Shown here: one piece after another, positions 33,828 to 44,184 of the stretch | Layout of the letters: the number at the start of each line of letters is the position of its first letter | Position numbering within the stretch: the first letter of the stretch is position 1 | Assembly: GCF_016906535.1 (NCBI RefSeq) | Contig: NC_057382.1 | Coordinates: forward strand, 2,170,001-2,234,000 | DNA from: Rhizoctonia solani | Taxonomy: Eukaryota > Basidiomycota > Agaricomycetes > Cantharellales > Ceratobasidiaceae | Direction of reading: 5' to 3' | DNA length: 64,000 nucleotides | Made by a program: the position numbers and the translations under genes | The notes under the pieces: generated by a model | Told to the model about the DNA's origin: nothing | Database searches by the model: none | The model's input: the letters and a program-made list of their open reading frames with translations, nothing else

Positions 33828-34320
33828 GTCTTGCGGAGTGGGAGATGCGCTGCAAGAGGGTGGTTGGGAATGGGATGGAATGGAACAACGGGAGGATTGG
33901 CTAGAGGGACAGGAGTATGGGTGTGGGACTCCAGAGCGGGTAGAGGGAATGGTGAAAACGGCGTGGGGGAAGTAGTGCCTTTATCAGGACTTATGAGCGG
34001 TTTTTCTGTAGTATACTGGCGCTAAACCCTTGCGTCTAGTACCTAGCGTTGGACTGTCCCTACAACAAATCAACAGACCTGGCAGTCGTGATATGGGCGG
34101 GTTTTCAGCAAGCGGGTATTTCAGCGGTCTAGGGTTGCTGACTACTGAGTTCCGGCGAAACTCAGGGTATGCGGGGGATTAGAGCCCGTCTGCCTTATAG
34201 CAATTTGGTACTACCAGGGACCGACGTCTGTTTGATTATTGAAGACGAAAGGCGAGTCCAATCTGGTTATTTCCCTCGTGCTAGTACAGGGGGTCCTCTC
34301 CTTGTTGATCAAGCCTACTA

Positions 34321-34334
34321 CAAGTCGATTTTAC
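34321..34334 (-). other. Self-priming type primer-binding site of gypsy-1
   Basis: The 14 bases CAAGTCGATTTTAC (plus strand), two bases inside the 5' LTR, are the exact reverse complement of GTAAAATCGACTTG at 34594-34607 in the LTR. The latter lies 25 bp downstream (minus-strand sense) of TATATATA at 34632-34641, where transcription should start. No tRNA 3'-end match was seen. Confidence 0.75.
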
Positions 34335-34336
34335 AA

Positions 34337-34896
34337 TGTTGTACACCACTGTAAGGTGGGTACACGCTGATGGGAGCGGGCGCTTAAGGCCGTACTACTA
34401 CACTAGCTTATGTAAGTCAACTATCAAAGGCTATACTAATAGCGCTTAAGGCGCTCTACTTCTATCTACTGGTGACAATGGGGCCTGAGGCCTGGAGGTG
34501 TGGTAGGTTAAGTAAGGGGGTGAGTGCTACTGGTACTACTAGGGGCCGGCTACTTAGCTGGCTGGCTACCTTCTCTAATGTGTAAGAGGCAAGGTAAAAT
34601 CGACTTGGTGTCTCCAAGCAATTTTCCTGCTGTATATATAGACAAAGCACACTATCTACATGGTCTGTGCTTGTGAGAGAAAGAAGTATCTAAGACAAAT
34701 GAGAAGCGTGCTGCGGGCTGCGCAGAAGCGTGGATTTCTCCTAAGCGCCCTTGGCACGGCATCTCGGCGCGGCATCTCGGCATAATAAGCGCCGAGATCA
34801 CGTGATCGAAAAACAAAAGATATCCAGTCCGTAAAAATACTACAAATATCAGAAAAATCGTGCGAGTCCAATGGTATATGTTAGGAGGTTATGACA
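34337..34896 (-). repeat. 5' LTR of gypsy-1
   Basis: 560 bp. It includes the TATA box (34632-34641), the predicted RNA start (about 34607) and a GC-rich inverted repeat (ATCTCGGCGC...GCGCCGAGAT) next to ATCACGTGAT. It is the less mutated LTR of the pair. Confidence 0.95.
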
Positions 34897-35688
34897 CCCC
34901 TCTTGGTATCAATCATGTATATACTTGTTTGTGCGCCTTCTCAGGGTATAAAAGGACCCTGTGAAGACGCTTCTAATGCATCCTACTTTTACTCTTATAT
35001 ATTGACATATACACACAAGCCTTTAACAGCTTATCTGCGCATTTACTTTAGTGATTGACTCACTGTAAATAGCATAGGAGGTTATTTGGCGCACTAAGAC
35101 CATAGGCCAGTCCCAACAGACACAGGGTAACCTATTAGTGTACTTATTGCAACCCTGTGCCCCTTGACTGTCACAGTTGTTGAGTTCAACATTGAGTATA
35201 GTGCAACGGTACTGTAAGGATTGTTGTGATTGAGTGATAGTGTTTCAATCCACCATACCCCCTATATTGTAGATAACTTTATCTACAATATCTCAGAAAT
35301 CCTAGATATATTTTAGGTAAACCCCATAAGTCTTAAGTCTTACTTAAGCATATATAAGTCCTATACTCATTAGGCAAATCCTATAAATCCTGTACATTAG
35401 TCAGGTAACCCTCTTACTTAAGGTACTATCCCAGAGACCTTAAGTATACACACCCTTAGTCACTTAGGCTTAAGTAACATTAGTCTAAGGTACTATACAT
35501 AACCAACCACCTGCACTTCATAGTTGCTAGACTATTTGTTAGGAGTTGTTATTCCTGATAACCTAGCCTATATTGTGCATACATTCTGTGCATATATTCT
35601 GATTCTTAATACTAGCTCTTAGTTATTCCCATATACCTTTTGTATATAGTAATTCTTTCTTACTCCTGTACTTACACAACTCTTAACA
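34897..35688. repeat. Unclassified repeat sequence, probably an LTR-family remnant
   Basis: No coding potential. It contains GGTATAAAAGGACC near 34950. Its right end (35560-35688) is the inverted copy of 21868-22001, whose TGTTAAGAG end abuts the broken end of copia-2 at 35689. I take it as remains of one or two further LTR families. Confidence 0.45.
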
Positions 35689-37936
35689 GTGCCGTTCTTG
35701 TTGTGCTTGAGTACAAGGACCCATTTGTTCCCCATTGCCTTGCGTTTGGGTGGTAAGTCTGTTAGTTTGTACATTCCCATTTGTTCAAGGGTGCTGACCT
35801 CCTTGGCCATTGCCTTCCACCATTCCTCTGCGTTTGGCCTGGATAGCACCTCCGCAACGGTAGGACTGTTGGTTGTTGGCATTGGCAGTTCATTGTTGAT
35901 GAACGTCCACGTTGGTTCCATATCTCCGGACAACGCCAAGGTGGGGTTTGGCTGTTTGGGGATCAATGGTTCATTGAGGTATAGCTGTTTGAATTGTTTG
36001 CAAAGTTTGTCAATGGTTGGTTTGGGTGTTGTTGGGGTGATCATTGAGTAGGTAAGGTCTGGGGTGCCGGTATTGGTGGGTAGTACGGTGGGGGAACTGT
36101 CAAAGAGGTTGTATGTGCTAGGTACAGTGTTGTTGGAGCTATTGGGGTTGCTGGGCATGATAGGGACATCAGAGAACTCTATTAAAAGGTTAGCAGTTTT
36201 TGTCCTGGACACAGTCACATGACCAGTACAAGTGGTTGCATGCTGGCCCAAGCCCAAATTTGGGGGGTAGCAGGTGTAATCATGGGTTGTCAGCAGAGGA
36301 ATAATAGGGCTCTATGGCTTAGTGGTCAAGCTGGTTCAATTCCGGCTAGTTCTATTTTCCTCTGTTTATGACAGTTTTGTTCTTTGGCTGAGAACCTGAC
36401 TGACCAGACATGGGAGGGTGCTGGATCTTGAGGGTAATCCCTCCTTGCACGTTGTTGAGTTTGATGGGAGCAACGTTAGGATTCCAACTGCGGGTTTGGA
36501 CTCCTGCGTTGTTGGTTCTGGACATAAGTGCATTGAGTTGTTGTAGTGCATTTGTAGTTGCGCTAGGGTTAATGCGCATAGCAGAGTGAGAACAAGTAGT
36601 ATAAGGTTTAAGTACATTATTGTGAGTGAGTTTTGTTGATTTGTTGGATGCTTTTTGTTCAATCTTAGGCTCACTTTTTATATCTACAGGTTTGTTTGAG
36701 TCACTCTTTTCTTCTTTGCTGACTGTATGCACTCCCCCTGTTCCAGCAGGTTCTTTTGGTTGTTCTGCAGTGCTGTTGGCATGAGTCATCTCCCCCTCAG
36801 CGGGCAGAGCAACTGTATCTCCCCAATCCTGGTCAATTCCAGGTTCTTCACTAACCGTGTTTACTCTTGGAAAGGTAATGTTCCTCAAGTGTAATATCCT
36901 GTTCAGTCCTGATTTGTAGTATCTCCAGCTTTTGCCTTGTACCTCCAATATTCCAATGAATATTGCTTGGAATGCTTTTGCATCTAACTTAGATCAATCT
37001 CTGGTTTGATCTAGTACATAGCATTTACTTCCCCACGGTCTTAATGTACTAACATTTGGCTTCTTGCCCCAAAATGACTCAAATGGAGTCATCCAAAACA
37101 TTCTGTGCACTTGTGTTGGAACTCAATTCTTAAGGTAACAGGCGTATGCAATTGCCTTGTTCCATAGGAATTTTGGCGCGTTTGACTTGAGCATCATTGC
37201 TTGCGCCTTATTGGTGAGTGTCTGGTTTAATCTCTCAGCTATACCGTTTTGCTGAGATGAATGCAGGGCTGTTGTTTCTAATATTGTCCCTTTCTGCGCT
37301 GCATACTCAATCCATTCTTTGTTCACAAACTTGCCTCCATTATCAAAACAAACTTTCTTTATTTTCTTTTCCTTTTGTGTATTTAACATTGCTTTGAATG
37401 CCTTATATTCATTCAGCGTTTTGTCTTTGTGCCTAAGGAATCCCAAGCAAGTAAATCTTGTAGCTACGTCTGTGAATGATACATAGTATCTGTATTGGCT
37501 GATTGAGAGTGTATGTGCGGGTCCCCATACATTGTTAACTATTAACTCACCAATATTGGATATTTTTGTTGCCAATTCATTTGGATATGGTTGTGTATGC
37601 GCCTTTGCTTGTATGCATACTTTGCATTTGAAGTTGAGTCCTTCTTTGTCTTTGTTTATTTCCATTCCTTTGATTGCTTTGGTGCTTTTCAGGCGTTGGA
37701 GAGCTTGCGGACTAATATGTCCTAGTGTTTTGTGCCATTCAAACCAAGTTTGACTGGTTTGTTTCATCAGCGCCAACTCATTGGTTGTTTTCTTCATTCT
37801 TGCTGTTTCCTTACTAACTGCTGTTCCACTGATTTTCCATAAATTTCCATGTTTGCAATTACTCAGTTTTGATCCGTAAGTGATTGGATCATTGTTTACA
37901 CCGTATATGACTAATCAGTCCCAATCCATTGATATC
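35689..37936 (-). pseudogene. Copia-2 integrase, linker and start of RT
   Basis: ALMKQTSQTWFEWHKTLGHI (integrase zinc region) through EVQGKSWRYYKSGLNRIL and the Pro/Thr-rich linker to EEWWKAMAKEVSTLEQM. It shares in-frame TGAs with copia-1 at the positions equal to 23870, 24662 and 24791. It has one copy of the NVPITPSNPNSS segment where copia-1 has two. The linker is cut by the insertion at 36201-36371. Confidence 0.9.
36201..36371 (+). mobile_element. 171-bp insertion with a tRNA-like segment (SINE-like)
   Basis: Absent from copia-1 at the same site and flanked by CAGTTTT on both sides (36194-36200, 36372-36378), as expected for a retroposed insertion. Near its right end, 36305-36354 has TGGCTTAGTGG (A-box-like), a T arm GCTGG-TTCAATT-CCGGC with a perfect 5-bp stem (one G-T pair) and B-box-like GGTTCAATTCC, and TAGGGCT/AGTTCTA arms that pair as an acceptor stem. 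The anticodon arm is missing, so this is not a working tRNA gene. Confidence 0.6.
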
Positions 37937-38497
37937 TGTTGTACACCACTGTAAGGTGGGTACTCGCTAGTGGCGGGCGCTTAAGGCCGTAACTACTACA
38001 GACACTGCTTATGTAATCTACTTATCTAAGGCTAACTAACACCGCTTAAGGCGGTCTACTACTAACTACTGATGACAATGGGGCCTGAGGCCTGGAGGTG
38101 TGGTAGGTCAAGTAAAGGGGTGAGTGTTACTGTTACTACTGGGGGCCGGCTACTTAGCTGGCTGGTTACCTTCTCTAGTGAATAAGAGACAAGGTAAAAT
38201 CAACTTGGTGGTTCCAAGCAATTTTCCTGCTGTATATATAGACAGAGGCACACTATTTACATGGTCTGTGCGCGTGTGAAAAGAAGTATACATAACAAAT
38301 GAGAAGTGTGCTGCGGGCTGCGCAGAAGCGTGGATTCCTCCTAAGCGCCCTTAGCACGGCATCTTGGCGCGGCATCTCGGCATAATAAGCGCCGAGATCA
38401 CGTGATCGAAAAACATGAGATAAACAGTTCGCAAAAAATACTAAAAATAATAGAAAAAATAGGCGAATCCAGTGGTATGTTTTTAGAGGTTATAACA
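37937..38497 (-). repeat. 3' LTR of gypsy-2
   Basis: 561 bp, TGTTGTACACC...GGTTATAACA on the plus strand. Poly-C at 38500-38510 just inside it is the polypurine tract on the element's sense strand. Confidence 0.95.
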
Positions 38498-38508
38498 TTG
38501 CCCCCCCC

Positions 38509-41500
38509 TTAAAGGCTCTTGGCGGTGTCACAAGCCTTTCTGAGTCTTGCTTGGTTGAATTGCTTGATCTCTTCTTGGCTGTGTTCCAACAGTTCTTCTG
38601 GCTCCCATGAGTTATCTTCTGGGCCGTACCCCTTCCATTTGATCAAGTAGAACCATTTTCCTCGTTGTCTTTTGGAGTCAATGATCTGTTCTACCTCATA
38701 CTCTTCTTCCCCTTTGATTGTTTCTGGAGGGGGACGTTCTGGGAAGGGTTGACTGGGAGATTTGTGGACTTTGGATAACAGTCCTACATAGAACACGTCA
38801 TGGATTCTCAAGGTTTCCGGGAGTTTTAGTTGGTACGCATGGCTGGATATTTTTTCTAAGACTTCAAAAGGGCCTAGTCTCTTAGGGTCCAATTTGTTGG
38901 AGTTGGTTCTAAGCTCCACATTTTTCCCATCCAGCCAGACTTTTTTGCCAATTGCGTATTCCGGGGTTATTCCCTTGTTTCCTGCCATTCTTTCCTTGGT
39001 CAATTGTAGGGCGGATTCCGCTTCCTTCCATTCCTGAGCCAGGGTGTTGGCTACGTGATTGGCTTCCGGGACATTTGCCGGTACATTGGATGGACTCATG
39101 ACCGGGTTTCTTCCATAGACAAGTTCAAAGGGGGTCTTTCCTGTGGCCGAGTGTCTAGCGTTGTTGTATGCGTATTCCGCTAGCGGTAGCCAGGTAGCCC
39201 AGTCTGAATGGTCTGCCGCAACGTAGGACCTGAGGTAGAATTCAATAAATTGGTTCACCCTTTCTGTTTGTCCGTCTGACTCCGGGTGGTAGGCTGAAGA
39301 GAAGGCTGGTTTGATTCCAAGGCGCTGGTATAATGCTCTTAGGAATTTTCCCATGAACGTTGTTCCGCAGTCTGAGACTGTTTTGACCGGTAGTCCGTGT
39401 AACTTCCAGACGTGGGCAATGAATAGGTCGGCTAGACCCTTAGCCGTGACCTTCTTTGTGGTTGGGATAAAATGACCAAACTTGGAGAAGGAATTGATCA
39501 CCACTAGAATTGCATCGTACCCGTCAGATTTGGGGAATCCCGTGATGAAGTTGTAGGATATTGTGTGGAACGGGAAAGGGGGGACTTCTAACGGTTTTAA
39601 GGCAATGGCAGGGGCGTGAGCTCGTCAATTAGCTTGGCAGGTTGGGCAGCATTCTACCCATTCCTTGGCAGATGATTTCATCCCTGGCCACCAATAGTTC
39701 CGGCTAAGGAGTTCTAACGTCCTTTGTTGTCCTGGATGACCCGCCAATGGGGAGTCGTGGAATTCCTTAAGCAATTGTTCCTTGAGGGGTTCTGAGTCTG
39801 GGACTACTAATTTTCCTTGGTACCATAGAAGGTCTTCCTCCCAGTCATAATCCCAATAAGCCTTTTGAATAGAAGGGGGTGCATCCTCCGCGTCTTCTGT
39901 AAGGAACTGGATGATTGGTTCCAGAGACGGGTCCTCTCTGATTTTAGACCGTATTTCTGTGACAATTTCAACCTCCTCTTCCAAGGTGTTTGCAAAGACT
40001 TCCGCGGGTAGCATGACTTCTGGTTCCGTGGGTAGGTCTACATAGTCCAATTGTCTGGACAAGGCATCCAGTTTCCCTGACTGCTTCCCTGGGCGATAAT
40101 GTATTTCAAAGTTGAAGTTGCTCAGGAATACGCGCCATCTAGCATGCCGCCAATTGAATGTCCTTGCCTGCATCCAGTACTCAAGGTTGCGGTGGTCTGT
40201 AAATACCTGAACTGGCTTGTCCGTAGCTTCCAGGAAGATACACCATTCCTCCAAGGCCTTGATGATGGCCAGGAGTTCCTTGTTGTGAGTGTCGTAGTTG
40301 GCCTCTGCCCCTGAGAACAATTTGGACATATATGCGATTGGGTGTAGTTGGTTGTCTGATCCTTGCTGACTAAGAATAGCTCCCATGGCAACCCCTGAAG
40401 CATCTGTCTCAAGGTAATAAGGGAGTCTTGGGTTGGAATGGATGAGGACCGGTGACTTGGTGACAAGAACCTTCAACTCCTGAAATGCTGCTTCCTCTAG
40501 GTTGCCCCATGACCAGGGGGTTTCCTTTCTGGTAAGATTGTGCAAAGGGCGAGCTACTGAACTGAAATTAGGGATGAAGCAGTGGAGGTAGTTGACAAAT
40601 CCTAGGAAGGCTTGGACCTGTTTGACCATTTTGGGGGTTGGCCATGATGTGACCGCCTCAATTTTCTTCTGGTCCATGGAAAAGCCTGTTGGGGAAATGA
40701 CTATGCCCAGGTAATCTACCGTGGTGACATGGAAGTGACACTTGGAGAGTTTACAGAACAACTGATTCTTCATCAACCGTGATAGGACTTCCCTGACATG
40801 GGTTGGGTGGTCCTTGGGGTCTTCTGAGAAAATCAGGATGTCGTCCAAGTAGATAACCACAGTGACGTCGATGAGGTCCCTGAATAGGTTGTTCATGAAG
40901 TGTTGGAAAGCGGCCAGGGCATTGGTGAGGCCAAAAGGCATTACCAAGTATTCAAATAGCCCGTACTTTGTTCTAAAGGCCGTTTTCCATTCATCTCCTT
41001 CCTTAATCCGGACATTGTTATATCCCCAGCGTAAATCCAATTTGGTGAAGATCTTGGCGTGCCTGAGTTTGGCCATGAGATTGTCCTGCCTAGGGAGCAG
41101 ATAGACATTTTTGTGGGTTACGTCATTCAACTTCCTGTAATTGACAACTAGTTGGAGGGACCCATCAGCCTTTTTTACAAACATGACCGGGGCGCCTGCT
41201 GAGGAGGTACTAGGGCGGATTTTGCCCGTTGCTAATTCCTCATCAATATGCTGTTTTAGCGCCTTTGATTCTGCGTCGGTCATGCTGTATATGGGGCCAG
41301 GAGTCAGTTTGGCATCTGGGACAAGGTTGATGGAGATGTCATACTCCCTATGTGGAGGGAGGACCTTAAATTCTTCTTTGCCAAAAACCTTAGCAAACTC
41401 ATGGTACTGAGGGGGGAGGTCTGCTAAAGGGTCTGAGTCTGCTTCTTCCTCGGAGGCAATTTGAACTTGTTCAGGGAATGTAACTAGTCCCTGTTGCCAA

Positions 41501-41931
41501 TCAATAAGAGGAGCTTCTGCCGTTAACCATGTCATGCCTAGGATTGCCAAGGTGTTGCCAATGGGGCAAACAAGAAAGGGAATGGAGTGGGGATGGCCGT
41601 TGGCCAAAACCGTGAGGTGAACCTGGTGCCAAATGCAACCAGTCTGGGAAATGGTACCATCTAACATTCTCACAACTTGTGGATTTTTGAGTTGGGTTTT
41701 TGGAATTTTATATTTTTCCACAATCAAGGGGGAAATGAAGTTTGATGTGGCTCCTGAGTCTATTAGAGTTTTGAGAGGTTCTGCTGGGAAATTCTGGACG
41801 TATAGATTGATGAATAATAGAGGTTTCTTATTGGAGTCAAGACCAACTGATACAAATTCAACGCAACTATCTAAATTGTCCTTTTTCTGAGTCGGGGGCT
41901 TGGCAGCAGTCCTTGACTTCAGTCTTTTCCC
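38509..41931 (-). pseudogene. pol: Gypsy-2 Pol, one in-frame stop in the integrase zinc region
   Basis: The frame is open from the slip site (GIGKRLKSRTAAKP) through protease (TLIDSGATSNFIS), RT (VVIYLDDILIF) and RNase H (YLETDASGVAMGAIL) to CCPTCQAN, where a TGA (about 39625-39627) interrupts. It resumes as SFSKFGHFIPTTKKV and continues through integrase (SDCGTTFMGKF) to the chromodomain (VEQIIDSKRQRGKWFYLIKW). At the stop, gypsy-1 has CAA and gypsy-2 has TGA, which both derive simply from CGA. Confidence 0.93.
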
Positions 41932-43103
41932 GATTCCTCCTCTGCTACTTTGGCAACTTCCTTGATAGTTGCCTTCCATCCATTAGGGCACTGTTTGATG
42001 CCATGCCCTTTTTGGCCGCACTTGACACAAAGGCCAGACGCGCAGCGGCGGTCCCTTTCCTCCGGTGTGACATAATTGGGGTCTTCCAATAGGCGGACCC
42101 GTTGTGTGGTGGAGGTAGTGGCCGCAGTGGCCAAGGACTTGGCAGGGAGCTTCTTGGGACGGTTCTCCTTGTTTTCCCAACAAGTGTTGTCAATTTTGAT
42201 TGAGGCGGCAAAAATGGCCTTGAGGTTGTTGTTGGGGACGTTGTCCTTGGTGGACAGGAGTTCCTTGACCTTCCAGTGAAGGCCTCGCGTGAACTGGGCA
42301 ATGTATGCCTCAGTGTTCCAGTCAAGTTCCGCCATGAGGTTGCGGAATTCTGTGACATACTCAGACGTGGTGGTGGTCTGAGTTAACGCGGCAATCTTTC
42401 TGGCGGCCGCCCTCTTTGCGTCTGGATTGGCAAAGGCTTCTTTGAATTTAGCCATTAAGGCCTGGATGGTGGTGGGAGGGTTGCCCTTGCCCTTGATGAT
42501 GTTCCCAATAATAGGGAGTGCCCAATTGGCTGCCTTGTCGGTCATGTGGTACAAGATCCATACCACCATTTGCTCTTCCTCGTCAAATTGGTCCCTGTGG
42601 AGAGCAACCCAGAGCATCATTCAATCCAGCCATTGCGTGGCCTTGCGTCCCCTGGTATTGCCTTTATAAGGTTCAGGGAGGTCCATTTTGGGTCGCTTTA
42701 CGCTGGACCCTGCGTCAAAGGGGGTTAGGGACCCTAGATGCCTCCTAGGCGTTCCTTGAGGCTCCTTTTTGGGCCGCCTGGGTTCTTCCTTGTCTTTGGA
42801 ATCAAAGCCTGTCCCTCTTGAAGGCCGGAATGGGGCCTTGAGTCCAGGCCTAACCGTACCTGGAGTGTGGGTTTCTCCTCCCAAGTGGGTGGGAGGAGTG
42901 ACAGGCCCAGTCAATGGGCCAGGCTGGGCTTGTGGGGCTCCTTGGTCTTTGTCCCCAAGGAGGTCGGCGGTTTCCTTGCATATGGCTTTAAGCTCAATGA
43001 GCTGTTGGCCTTGGGATGTGATTTGGGCCTGCAAGGACCCGACGGTGGCAGTGAGGGCTGTGATAGCCTCAAGGAGAGCGGCAGTGGTCGGCTCTGGTTC
43101 CAT
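41919..43103 (-). pseudogene. gag: Gypsy-2 Gag, one in-frame stop
   Basis: MEPEPTTAALLEAITALTAT to ATQWLD, then TGA at about 42618-42620 where gypsy-1 has TGC (Cys). It resumes MMLWVALHRDQFDEEEQMVV to the zinc knuckle CVKCGQKGHGIKQC. The slip heptamer (41925-41931) and the TGA (41919-41921) are conserved. Confidence 0.92.
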
Positions 43104-43607
43104 TCTTGACAGGTCTCTTGGAGTGGGAGATGAGCTGCGAGAGGGTGGTTGGGAGTGGGTTGGAATGGAACAACGTGAGGAGCAGCTGGAGGGACAGGAG
43201 TATGGGTGAGGGACGCCAGAGCGTGTGGATGGAATATTGGAAACGGCGTGGGGGGAGTGGTGCCTATATCAGGACTTATGGGCGGTTTTTGTGTAGTATG
43301 TGGGCGCTAAACCTTTGCGTCAAGCACCTAGCGTTGGATAGTCCCTACAACAAATCAACAGATCTGGCGATCGTGATATGAGCGGGTTTTCTACAAGCGG
43401 GTGTTTCAGCTGACTAAGGTTGCTAACTACTGTGTTCTGGCAAAACACGTGGTATGCGGGGGATTAGGATCCGTCTGCCTTATAGCAATTCGGTACTACG
43501 TGGGGGTGGGGGATTTTTGATTATTATATCCCGCAAAGTGGCCCCGATCACGTGATTTCCCTTGTGCTAGTACAGGGGACCTTCTCCTTGTTGATCAAAG
43601 CCTACAG

Positions 43608-43621
43608 CAAGTCAATTTTAC
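43608..43621 (-). other. Self-priming type primer-binding site of gypsy-2
   Basis: CAAGTCAATTTTAC (plus strand) faces GTAAAATCAACTTG in the LTR (43881-43894). In RNA all 14 positions can still pair, two of them as G-U wobbles. Placement relative to the LTR edge and TATA box is the same as in gypsy-1. Confidence 0.7.
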
Positions 43622-43623
43622 AA

Positions 43624-44184
43624 TGTTGTACACCACTGTAAGGTGGGTACTTGCTAGTGGCGGGCGCTTAAGGCCGTAACTACTACAGACACTGCTTATG
43701 TAATCTACTTATCTAAGGCTAACTAACACCGCTTAAGGCGGTCTACTACTAACTACTGATGACAATGGGGCCTGAGGCCTGGAGGTGTGGTAGGTCAAGT
43801 AAAGGGGTGAGTGTTACTGTTACTACTGGGGGCCGGCTACTTAGCTGGCTGGTTACCTTCTCTAGTGAATAAGAGACAAGGTAAAATCAACTTGGTGGTT
43901 CCAAGCAATTTTCCTGCTGTATATATAGACAGAGGCACACTATTTACATGGTCTGTGCGCGTGTGAAAAGAAGTATACATAACAAATGAGAAGTGTGCTG
44001 CGGGCTGCGCAGAAGCGTGGATTCCTCCTAAGCGCCCTTGGCACGGCATCTCGGCGCGGCATCTCGGCATAATAAGCGCCGAGATCACGTGATCGAAAAA
44101 CATGAGATAAACAGTTCGCAAAAAATACTAAAAATAATAGAAAAAATAGGCGAATCCAGTGGTATGTTTTTAGAGGTTATAACA
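43624..44184 (-). repeat. 5' LTR of gypsy-2
   Basis: 561 bp. It has TATATATA near 43920, the GC-rich hairpin ATCTCGGCGC/GCGCCGAGAT at 44048-44057/44076-44085 and the palindrome ATCACGTGAT at 44084-44093. Confidence 0.95.

Larger units (their letters stand above)
28634..34896 (-). mobile_element. Gypsy-1: chromodomain Ty3/gypsy retrotransposon (Tf1/sushi type), structurally complete
   Basis: 6,263 bp, coding on the minus strand, with two 560-bp LTRs (28634-29194 and 34337-34896) and the 5-bp duplication CCCCT on both sides (28629-28633, 34897-34901). Gag and pol are open and separated by a -1 frameshift signal. By eye the two LTRs differ at five bases and one A-run length, and all five substitutions are CpG transitions. 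A self-priming type PBS is present. This is the most intact element in the window. Confidence 0.96.
37937..44184 (-). mobile_element. Gypsy-2: chromodomain Ty3/gypsy retrotransposon inserted in copia-2
   Basis: 6,248 bp, minus strand. LTRs 37937-38497 and 43624-44184 (561 bp each) differ at three bases by my reading, two of them CpG transitions. The target duplication ATATC (37932-37936 and 44185-44189) falls inside the copia-2 coding region; rejoining at ATATC restores the copia-1 sequence. It has the same gene order and slip site as gypsy-1. Gag and pol each have one in-frame stop. Confidence 0.96.

Noticed and set aside
29555..33975. Plus-strand open frames inside gypsy-1
   Set aside because: They are antisense shadows of gag and pol.
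27932..35688. A complete third LTR retrotransposon around gypsy-1
   Set aside because: LTR-like words occur on both sides, but no coding region, matching LTR pair or duplication could be shown.
36305..36354. A functional tRNA gene
   Set aside because: The A-box-like and B-box-like parts are only about 6 nt apart and the anticodon arm is missing.
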